This document shows positions 33,151 to 38,536 of a stretch of DNA of 38,536 bases, piece by piece. The position numbers were made by a program, and so were the translations under genes. The notes beneath the pieces are model-generated. The model was not told where the DNA came from. It did not search any database and worked only from the letters and a program-made list of their open reading frames with translations. Each line of letters opens with the position of its first letter. Position 1 is the first letter of the stretch. Origin of the DNA: UMGS363 sp051881815 (GTDB lineage: Bacteria; Bacillota; Clostridia; Oscillospirales; Ruminococcaceae); NCBI GenBank assembly GCA_051881815.1, contig JBJEQP010000096.1, positions 1 through 38,536 of the forward strand, in the 5' to 3' direction.

Positions 33151-34686
33151 TTATATCTCTCTTCCCTTTTCGCCTGTCTGCTGACGTCTGATCTTCTTGG
33201 AAGTGGTCTTGTCGAACTCCGTATCTCTGATGCGGAGCTTTCTTATTGCCTTTGCAGGAGAAACGGTCTTGTTGATCTGTGCGACCTTTTCCTTAAAGAG
33301 TGCAGTAACGTCGCCGTTGAATTCCTTATCGGGGTAGATCTCGGCTGTGATCTGTCCGTCCTCGGCATAAACGAGAATTTCGGAGATCCAGTCTATGCCT
33401 GCGAACTTGTTTTCCAACTCTTCGGGGGAAACATTTTCGCCGTTTGAAAGAATGATAAGGTTCTTCTTTCTGCCCGTGATGAAAATTCTGTTGTCTTCAA
33501 CATATCCGAGGTCGCCTGTTCTTATCCAGCCGTCCTCTGTGAGCATTTCTGCGGTAGCTTCGGGGTTCTTGTAGTAGCCCATCATAACAGAGGCGCTCTT
33601 TGCCCATATTTCGCCGTCAACGATCTTAACTTCGCATCCGTTTACAATACGTCCGACATCGCCCTTTGTTGCATCATCGCCGAGGTTGCCTGTTGTGATT
33701 CTCGGTGAGGTTTCGGTCATTCCGTAGCCCTGTGCGATCGGGATTCCAATGCTTGCATAAAATGCTGCAAGCTCGGGAGCAAGATATGCGCCGCCGCTGT
33801 ATATTCCGCGGAGTCTGCTGCCGAATACTCCCCTTGCGATCATTGCTTCGGGGATCTCGGGCTTTGCGGCGTGGGCAGCCTTTATCTTTTTGCAGATAGT
33901 TTCTGCGATCATCGGAACTAAAAGCATAAGAGTCGGCTCAAAGGTCTTGAGGTTCTGCGCAATTCTCATTACAGAATCATTTACGCAGACAGTTGCACCG
34001 TAGCGGAGCGAGAGAAGTATATCGCAGGTAAAGCAGTAAACGTGATGTATCGGAAGAACCGAAAGAAGTACGTCTTCGGGAGAGCTTTCATTATCCTGGC
34101 ACATTGTATTGTCGATATAATTGCCGTGGGAAAGCATTACGCCCTTGCTCTTTCCTGTTGTTCCCGATGTATAAACGATAGCTGCGCAGTCGCTCGGGGA
34201 AACCACCGACTCGGGGAGCATATCATATTTGCCGAGGATATCGGAAAGCGTAAGGATATCCCCTTCCATATCCTGCAGGCAGACATAGTGCGTTACCTGC
34301 GGACAAAGCTTTTTGAAAACATCAACAAGAGCGGCAAATCTCTTGTCAAAGAACAGTACCGTTACATCGGCTCTGTTGATATGATCGGCAAAATCCTCGG
34401 GGGAAAGCTGTGCGTCAAGCGGAACGATGATATTTCCCGAATTCGCTGTTCCGAAATAGCAGGTAAGATATGATGCGCAAGTCAGACCGATGATAGCAGC
34501 GTGTATCTTTTCCGTGCTGACGGACTTTAAGAACGAAGCGACCTTTCTGCTGTTTTCAAAGAGCTGACGGAACGATGTTTCGACGATATCATTGCCGTCC
34601 TTTTCCTTCATATATGCCTTGTCGCCGAACTCCTCGGCAGAAAGGCGAACGAGATCCTGGAGTGTTTTTACGGATGATTTATTCAT
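33151..34686 (-). CDS. AMP-forming acyl ligase (fatty-acyl type adenylation enzyme)
   Basis: The 511-residue ANL-superfamily enzyme has 'YTSGTTGKSKGVMLSH' (P-loop), 'GYGMTETSP', 'TGDLGYVEDNRIFITGRKK', 'ISNGENVSPEELE'-like hinge residues and a C-terminal 'TTSKKIRRQ' with the catalytic Lys. The sequence is closer to long-chain acyl-CoA synthetases than to amino-acid-activating domains, so it probably activates a fatty or other carboxylic acid and loads it on the carrier protein encoded 13 bases upstream. AGGAGGTAACAA precedes the ATG. It is the last gene of the TetR-controlled operon, closed by the terminator at 33093-33129. The substrate chain length cannot be read from sequence. Confidence 0.9.
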   Translation of the reverse strand: MNKSSVKTLQDLVRLSAEEFGDKAYMKEKDGNDIVETSFRQLFENSRKVASFLKSVSTEKIHAAIIGLTCASYLTCYFGTANSGNIIVPLDAQLSPEDFADHINRADVTVLFFDKRFAALVDVFKKLCPQVTHYVCLQDMEGDILTLSDILGKYDMLPESVVSPSDCAAIVYTSGTTGKSKGVMLSHGNYIDNTMCQDNESSPEDVLLSVLPIHHVYCFTCDILLSLRYGATVCVNDSVMRIAQNLKTFEPTLMLLVPMIAETICKKIKAAHAAKPEIPEAMIARGVFGSRLRGIYSGGAYLAPELAAFYASIGIPIAQGYGMTETSPRITTGNLGDDATKGDVGRIVNGCEVKIVDGEIWAKSASVMMGYYKNPEATAEMLTEDGWIRTGDLGYVEDNRIFITGRKKNLIILSNGENVSPEELENKFAGIDWISEILVYAEDGQITAEIYPDKEFNGDVTALFKEKVAQINKTVSPAKAIRKLRIRDTEFDKTTSKKIRRQQTGEKGREI

Positions 34687-34699
34687 TTGTTACCTCCTA

Positions 34700-34927
34700 T
34701 CAAGCAGAAAGCTTTTCAAGGTATGCAATTACCTCGCCTACTGTATGGATATCCATGATCTCACCTTCATCGACAGTTACGCCGAATTCTTCCTCGACCT
34801 CTCCGAGAAGGCTCATAAAGTCAAAGGAATTAAATCCGAGGTCTTCGATAAGGCGCTTATCCTCCGTAATTTCCTCCGGGTCAACATCAATGTACTGGGT
34901 CATCATTTCTCTGAGCTTTTCAAGCAT
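34700..34927 (-). CDS. Acyl/peptidyl carrier protein
   Basis: The 75-residue acidic four-helix carrier has phosphopantetheine attachment at S34 in 'DLGFNSFDFMSLL', followed by 'VEEEFGVTVDEGEI' and the usual C-terminal 'TVGEVIAYLEKL'. AAAGGAG precedes the ATG. It is not the housekeeping AcpP by context: it stands between a condensation-domain protein and an acyl ligase with no fatty-acid synthesis genes nearby. It should hold the activated acyl chain as a thioester for the condensation enzyme. The 5' side of its transcript carries palindromic element E. Confidence 0.93.
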   Translation of the reverse strand: MLEKLREMMTQYIDVDPEEITEDKRLIEDLGFNSFDFMSLLGEVEEEFGVTVDEGEIMDIHTVGEVIAYLEKLSA

Positions 34928-34963
34928 GGCAATTTCTCCTTTACATTTTTTGGGGTGCTCTTA

Positions 34964-35122
34964 TACTAATAACCATTTGTTCTATGGATAAAGACGGTGG
35001 ATAGAATACGACCAATCAAGGAAAACGACCGCAGGCAGGCTGCCGCCTGTCAAGGGAGTTTGACGCAGAGTGGGCGTATTATAGCCGCCGTATTTTATCC
35101 TTAGGTTAAATGGTTATTAGTA
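34964..35122 (-). repeat. Large palindromic element, copy E, inside the acyl-ligase operon
   Basis: The 159 bp have perfect 15-bp outer arms, TACTAATAACCATTT (34964-34978) and its complement (35108-35122). The inner stem AATACGACCA (35005-35014) with TGGGCGTATT (35071-35080) matches at nine of ten, and the apical stem is CAGGC/GCCTG. The arm sequences differ from copies A-D but remain complementary. It abuts the stop codon of the condensation gene exactly and lies 37 bases before the carrier gene, so it must be transcribed with the operon. Confidence 0.9.
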
Positions 35123-36538
35123 TTATATCATTTCAAGTATCTCGCCGACAGTGCGGTCTTTGTTTTCGATACCTCTGAACATTACACGGCAGAGATAGTA
35201 GTAGAAATACTCCATTTCCTGTGGGGTTACAACTGCTTTCTGATATTCAAAGTTGAAGTTAAGACCGTTGTCGTTTACTCTGTGCATTACCGTAAGATAG
35301 AGAGCCTGTGCAGCAACGCCGTTTGAATACCACATATTCTTATACGGGATATCGGGGACGTTTTCGGGTCTTTCGAGAGTCATCGGCTGATATGTAAGGC
35401 TCATGCACTCGTAGTCGTTTCCACGGGGAATGTTCCACTGCTGCTGACGTCTGCCGAGAAGCTCAACGGCGTCAAAATTAGCGTGTCTGAACAGCTTGTT
35501 CTGCTCCTCCTGAATAATACGGCAAGCGTCGATGAACTTTGTTTCGGGTTCGATTATTGTTCGGAGTGGGAAGAAGTGAATTCTTGTACCGCCCGATCTC
35601 TTTTCGGAAAGTGTTGCACGTCTTGAAACGCAGCTCTTGATAGAAACGTCCTTTTCATCGTTGTTGAACTTGGAAAGAACGGTTCTCATTCCCATGAGCA
35701 GCAGGCATACGAAGGGAACGTTGTTCTCGTGGCAGAATTTCATAAGTCTTGCCGAGGGGTCGGCTTCAAGCTCAAATACCGAAATCGCTGCATCAACGTT
35801 GGGAGAATGGATACGAAGGCTTCTCAAATTCGGGTCGTTCTTTTCTCTGCGCTCGGTGAGAAGTCTGCCCATACCCGTAAAGTCGGTGTAGATCGGCTCG
35901 CTCTCGGCGATCTTTGCTGCCCAGTATTCCGTGTCCTTCTGCTTTGCCGGAGAGCCTGCTTCATAAGCAAGGTCCTTTTCAAGCTGTGCGATATAGCTTG
36001 ACATAGGCTTCGGCATCGGGTAATTATACATCTTGTGGCAGTAGATCTCCAGAACATCACGGTAAAATGTGATTATTGCGCTTGAATCCATTGTAAGATG
36101 ATTGACATTCATATAAATGCCGTTGTAACCGTCGGGGAGCTTTATCATAACGATACGGTTCATAGGAGAGCGCTCAAAATTGAAGGGCTTTTCCGTCCAT
36201 CTTCTCATTTCGTTATGTGCGTCTTCCTCTTTCCAGTGCGAAAAGTCGCAAAACTCGATAACTCTGTCGTCATACGGAACAAGGAACTGATAAAGCTGCT
36301 TTACGCCGTTTTCCTCGATCTCGGTGAATCTTAAACGCATCGAATCCTGTCTGATAATAGCTTCATGTATCGACTCACGGAGAACATTGAAATCGGTATC
36401 CTGCTTGATGTAAAGACCTGTTCCGATATTGAGCAGCTCGTTTCTCGGGCAGCCAAGTCTTGAGTAATTATGTATTCTCTGGGCTGCTGTAAGAGGATAC
36501 GCATCAAGTGATACACCGTTTACCGTTATCTTTTTCAT
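35123..36538 (-). CDS. Freestanding condensation-domain protein
   Basis: The 471-residue protein has the condensation-domain/acyltransferase fold of NRPS C domains. The active-site motif reads 'NHLTMDSSA': the catalytic His is H147 and the structural Asp is D151, but the first His of HHxxxDG is Asn and the Gly is Ser. The opening 'YPLTAAQRIHNYSRL' matches the C-domain start. It probably transfers the acyl group from the carrier protein (next gene) to an amine or alcohol. AAAGGAAA precedes the ATG. It is a single domain of full C-domain size with no adenylation or thioesterase fused, so it works as a discrete enzyme. Acceptor unknown. Confidence 0.88.
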   Translation of the reverse strand: MKKITVNGVSLDAYPLTAAQRIHNYSRLGCPRNELLNIGTGLYIKQDTDFNVLRESIHEAIIRQDSMRLRFTEIEENGVKQLYQFLVPYDDRVIEFCDFSHWKEEDAHNEMRRWTEKPFNFERSPMNRIVMIKLPDGYNGIYMNVNHLTMDSSAIITFYRDVLEIYCHKMYNYPMPKPMSSYIAQLEKDLAYEAGSPAKQKDTEYWAAKIAESEPIYTDFTGMGRLLTERREKNDPNLRSLRIHSPNVDAAISVFELEADPSARLMKFCHENNVPFVCLLLMGMRTVLSKFNNDEKDVSIKSCVSRRATLSEKRSGGTRIHFFPLRTIIEPETKFIDACRIIQEEQNKLFRHANFDAVELLGRRQQQWNIPRGNDYECMSLTYQPMTLERPENVPDIPYKNMWYSNGVAAQALYLTVMHRVNDNGLNFNFEYQKAVVTPQEMEYFYYYLCRVMFRGIENKDRTVGEILEMI

Positions 36539-36565
36539 GGCTTTTTCCTTTCATTATCAAATTTA

Positions 36566-37516
36566 TCAATCAAAATATTTGCTTACGAATTCCTTTTCGG
36601 TTTCCTCGTAAAGAGGCTTGTTTTCATAGCAGCTTGAACCGTGTGCTGCACCGTCAACCACCAGCATTTTCTTTTCACAAACTGCAGTGTCGTAATTCAG
36701 CTTTGACATTTTTGTCGGAACGAATTTATCCTCGCTGCCGTGAATGAAAAGAACGGGTATCTTGTTTGTTTTCAGCGCATCAAGGGTGGAATAATCCTTA
36801 AAAATGTAGCCTGCTTTTTTCTTGCACATAACGTTGTTTATATTCATTATCGGGAAAGGCGGCAGATGATAGTCTTTTTTGAGAACGTGAGCGAAAATAT
36901 CGTAGGGAGATGTGAATGCGCAGTCAGCGATGATTCCCTTAACGCATTTCTGTATCTCGTCAAAGCCCGAAGTCATAAGAACCGTTGTTGCGCCCATTGA
37001 AGTGCCGTGGAGAAGTATCTTCTTGTCCTCTCCAAAGCGCTTGTTCACATATCTTATCCATTCGAGCAGATCAAAACGGTCAAGAATTCCGAAGCCGACA
37101 TATTTTCCTTCGCTCTTTCCGTGTGCTCTTGCGTCAACAATGAGAACATCATATCCCAAATCGTGGAAGAAGCGAGCGTGAGAGAGATATCCCTGTATTG
37201 CGTGGCTCGTGTAGCCGTGACAGCCTATCATTATCTTATCGGAAGGATTCTCCGCAGGAAGATAATATCCAACGAGCTTCAGACCGTCATTGGACTTTAT
37301 TTCGATCTCTTCAAAGGTCTGTGTTTCGTACCATTCCTTGTTCGGAACCATAATTTTCTGGTATTCCGCCAGCTTTGCTTCATCGGCAAATTCCTTCATG
37401 TTGACTCTTACCTGTTCCTGACGAGGAAGGGTTCGGTCGTAAAGCACCTTTGCACCTATCAGCGATGCGGCTGTTCCGACCGCTGCCAGACCAAGCAAAC
37501 CATAGACAAACTCCAT
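36566..37516 (-). CDS. Membrane-anchored alpha/beta hydrolase
   Basis: The 316-residue serine hydrolase has one N-terminal hydrophobic segment (about 3-26), probably anchoring it. The catalytic triad is visible: S173 in 'GTSMGA', D263 in 'HGSEDKFVP' and H292 in 'GAAHGSS'. The oxyanion region is 'GCHGYTSHA'. It belongs to the 'alpha/beta hydrolase, DUF-like BAAT/peptidase S9-type' group of Bacillota with no fixed substrate. As first gene of the operon with condensation, carrier and ligase genes, it may release or later cleave the acyl product, acting like a thioesterase or amidase. GAAGG precedes the ATG by ten bases. Confidence 0.88.
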   Translation of the reverse strand: MEFVYGLLGLAAVGTAASLIGAKVLYDRTLPRQEQVRVNMKEFADEAKLAEYQKIMVPNKEWYETQTFEEIEIKSNDGLKLVGYYLPAENPSDKIMIGCHGYTSHAIQGYLSHARFFHDLGYDVLIVDARAHGKSEGKYVGFGILDRFDLLEWIRYVNKRFGEDKKILLHGTSMGATTVLMTSGFDEIQKCVKGIIADCAFTSPYDIFAHVLKKDYHLPPFPIMNINNVMCKKKAGYIFKDYSTLDALKTNKIPVLFIHGSEDKFVPTKMSKLNYDTAVCEKKMLVVDGAAHGSSCYENKPLYEETEKEFVSKYFD

Positions 37517-37545
37517 ATAATTTCAGCCTTCTTTCATCAAATCTC

Positions 37546-37558
37546 CGACCATCGGTCG
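37546..37558. promoter_or_regulatory. TetR operator 1
   Basis: CGACCATCGGTCG: five-base inverted arms around a three-base centre, one of three alike. It lies in the leader of the hydrolase operon, 30 bases before its start codon. Confidence 0.75.
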
Positions 37559-37578
37559 AATAAACGGTTTAAAAACAT

Positions 37579-37591
37579 CGACCGGTGGTCG
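37579..37591. promoter_or_regulatory. TetR operator 2
   Basis: CGACCGGTGGTCG: same arms and spacing as operator 1, starting 33 bases further on. It sits just downstream of the predicted minus-strand transcription start. Confidence 0.78.
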
Positions 37592-37606
37592 AACTCCTGT
37601 ATTTTA

Positions 37607-37635
37607 ATAATAACATTTTTTCGACCGTCGGTCAA
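37607..37635 (-). promoter_or_regulatory. Promoter of the hydrolase/condensation/carrier/ligase operon
   Basis: On the minus strand TTGACC (37635-37630), 17 bases, then TATTAT (37612-37607) with a preceding TGT (extended -10). Operator 3 overlaps the -35 box and the spacer, so binding of the TetR protein would block RNA polymerase. Confidence 0.8.
37622..37634. promoter_or_regulatory. TetR operator 3
   Basis: CGACCGTCGGTCA: 12 of the 13 positions keep the inverted pattern of the other two. It overlaps the minus-strand promoter and lies 20 bases before the -35 of the tetR promoter. Confidence 0.75.
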
Positions 37636-37653
37636 GAGTTTATAGAAAATATA

Positions 37654-37682
37654 TTGTATTTTCCAAAAGTTTGTGATATAAT
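37654..37682 (+). promoter_or_regulatory. Promoter of the tetR-family gene
   Basis: TTGTAT (37654-37659), 17 bases, TATAAT (37677-37682), with TGA before the -10 giving an extended -10. It directs transcription of the regulator starting near 37689. Confidence 0.78.
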
Positions 37683-37706
37683 TGTAAAAACACTTTAGGA
37701 GGAAGC

Positions 37707-37718
37707 ATGATTTTATGA
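37707..37718 (+). other. Three-codon upstream frame overlapping the tetR start
   Basis: ATG ATT TTA TGA begins four bases after AGGAGG, and its stop overlaps the regulator's ATG (TATGA). The strong ribosome site is better placed for this mini-frame than for the regulator, which suggests initiation here and re-initiation at 37715, or simple start ambiguity. Confidence 0.45.
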
Positions 37719-38332
37719 AAGCTGATAAAAAGGAGATAATTCTTGATGCGGCGGAAAGACTTATGATGAAAACATCACAGAACGACATCTCTGTTTCACT
37801 TATCGCAAAGGAAGCAGGCATCGGCAAGGGCAGCATATACTATTATTTTAAAAGCAAGGAAGAAATAATGTATGCCGTTATTGAGCGAGGCTACCGCAAA
37901 GCGCTTCATGAATATTTCAGCTGTATTGACAGTCAGCTCCCTGCGATAGAAAAGATCAAAATGCTCTTTTTCTGCACAATTAAAAAAGAGTTCAACGACA
38001 ACCGTGAAAATCTTTTCCGAAAGCTCCATGTTAATGAAGATGTTGTCCTCCATAATTATATGAAGCATATCGCCCTTGCCGAAATGTCGCCAGTGCTTGA
38101 AAAGCTTCTGCTGCAGGGCATCGAGGAAGGCTCTATCCATACGGACACGCCGAAGGAGTCCGCCGAAATGATAGTTGCGGTCCTTTCGTTCATTCTTGAC
38201 GGAACGATATTTGAAAACGATATCGCAACATATAATAAGCTAAAGGTATTTGCAAATGTTCTGAACACCTGCCTGTCCGCCGAAAAAGGAAGCTTTGACT
38301 TTCTTTTTGATGTTAATATTCTGCAATCATAA
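37715..38332 (+). CDS. TetR-family transcriptional repressor
   Basis: The 205 residues have the N-terminal TetR helix-turn-helix: 'KKEIILDAAERLM', 'ISVSLIAKEAGIGKGSIYYYF' with the recognition helix, and 'SKEEIMYAVIERG'. The C-terminal ligand/dimer domain is divergent, as usual. It is divergently placed to the hydrolase-condensation-carrier-ligase operon, and three identical-type operators lie in the shared 198-bp gap, so local repression is very likely. The inducer may be a fatty acid or the product itself (inference). AGGAGG lies 11 bases before the ATG. Confidence 0.9.
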   Translation: MKADKKEIILDAAERLMMKTSQNDISVSLIAKEAGIGKGSIYYYFKSKEEIMYAVIERGYRKALHEYFSCIDSQLPAIEKIKMLFFCTIKKEFNDNRENLFRKLHVNEDVVLHNYMKHIALAEMSPVLEKLLLQGIEEGSIHTDTPKESAEMIVAVLSFILDGTIFENDIATYNKLKVFANVLNTCLSAEKGSFDFLFDVNILQS

Positions 38333-38355
38333 TGTTTTTACATTAAAATTAAAAC

Positions 38356-38390
38356 GGCGCTGTCACATTTTTTGCGACAGCGCCATTTTG
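38356..38390 (+). terminator. Terminator of the tetR-family gene
   Basis: GGCGCTGTC (38356-38364) pairs with GACAGCGCC (38376-38384) around an 11-base loop, followed by ATTTTGG. It begins 24 bases after the stop codon. Confidence 0.85.
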
Positions 38391-38455
38391 GTTATGATTT
38401 AATTGTGTAAAAATCGTATCCTACATTTTTTCAATAAATGTGCGCAAATCCAATA

Positions 38456-38490
38456 ATTACGCATTACGAATTACGCATTACGAATTACAT
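38456..38490 (+). repeat. Short tandem repeat (14-bp unit, 2.5 copies)
   Basis: The unit attacgcattacga occurs twice in full and once in part, ending at the stop codon of the next gene on the opposite strand. Confidence 0.85.
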
Positions 38491-38536
38491 TAAACCTGGC
38501 TGTTGTGGTCAAGGAAGTCCATAACATCATCAACAG
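38490..38536 (-). CDS. C-terminus of a minus-strand gene cut by the window edge (possibly a carrier protein)
   Basis: The minus strand reads 'VDDVMDFLDHNSQV' and then TAA at 38492-38490. The pattern, a Val-Asp-Asp-Val helix start followed by an acidic-hydrophobic helix, resembles the last helix of acyl carrier proteins ('TVGEVIAYLEKL' in the carrier at 34700). With only 14 residues this is a weak suggestion. Confidence 0.45.
   Translation of the reverse strand, partial: VDDVMDFLDHNSQV

Noticed and set aside
33151..34686. Amino-acid-activating NRPS adenylation domain
   Set aside because: The conserved segments resemble long-chain acyl-CoA synthetases, and no amino-acid pocket pattern could be read with confidence.

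Overview
The window looks like a chromosome segment of a gut or rumen Bacillota, most likely a Ruminococcus-type member of the Oscillospiraceae. This is inferred from strong GGAGG ribosome sites, moderate to low GC, Ig-like repeat and 'TISGTGE'-type surface proteins, and a Gram-positive style capsule locus with a PHP phosphatase. No rRNA, tRNA, CRISPR array or complete insertion sequence was seen.

Layout. (1) 1-512 is the 3' end of a secreted Ig-like repeat protein. (2) 513-4965 is a patchwork of palindromic repeats around two AT-rich membrane acyltransferase genes. (3) 4966-29690, all on the minus strand, is a large capsule/exopolysaccharide locus. Read in its own direction it encodes: a fused Wzz/BY-kinase, an EpsG-like polymerase, a membrane protein and a secreted protein of unknown role, and then a terminator hairpin. 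After that come a nucleotidyltransferase, RmlA, an FdtA-type isomerase, a DegT aminotransferase, the initiating sugar-phosphate transferase, two ATP-grasp ligases, an SDR epimerase, a GT2, a sialyltransferase-like enzyme, a Wzy polymerase, a pyruvyltransferase, a Wzx flippase, an FrhB-like protein, RmlB, an acyltransferase, UDP-galactopyranose mutase, a SAF-less NeuB and a NeuA-HAD phosphatase fusion. (4) A PHP tyrosine phosphatase is divergently transcribed at 29814-30524 from a consensus promoter. (5) 30828-33077 holds VanZ-like and Ogt genes and a decayed surface-protein gene interrupted in frame by a small palindromic element. (6) 33151-38332 is a compact TetR-controlled cluster: alpha/beta hydrolase, freestanding condensation domain, carrier protein and fatty-acyl-type AMP ligase, opposite a TetR gene, with three matching operators between them. 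(7) The right edge holds the last codons of another minus-strand gene.

How the genes fit together. The polysaccharide is predicted to contain a dTDP-3-amino-3,6-dideoxyhexose, galactofuranose and a nonulosonic acid. The nonulosonic acid is most simply KDN made through its 9-phosphate, because a phosphatase is fused to NeuA and no NeuC epimerase is present. Ketal pyruvate, O-acyl groups and possibly amino-acyl groups added by the ATP-grasp ligases may decorate it. Wzx exports the units, Wzy or EpsG polymerises them, and the Wzz/BY-kinase with its PHP phosphatase sets chain length.

The most unusual signals are two palindromic repeat families that share TACTAA ends. The larger has five copies of 155-176 bp, in which stem sequences differ between copies yet stay complementary, while several loop motifs are constant. 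The other strong candidate for an undescribed system is the acyl ligase/carrier/condensation/hydrolase cluster, which has the parts to make an N-acyl or O-acyl small molecule.
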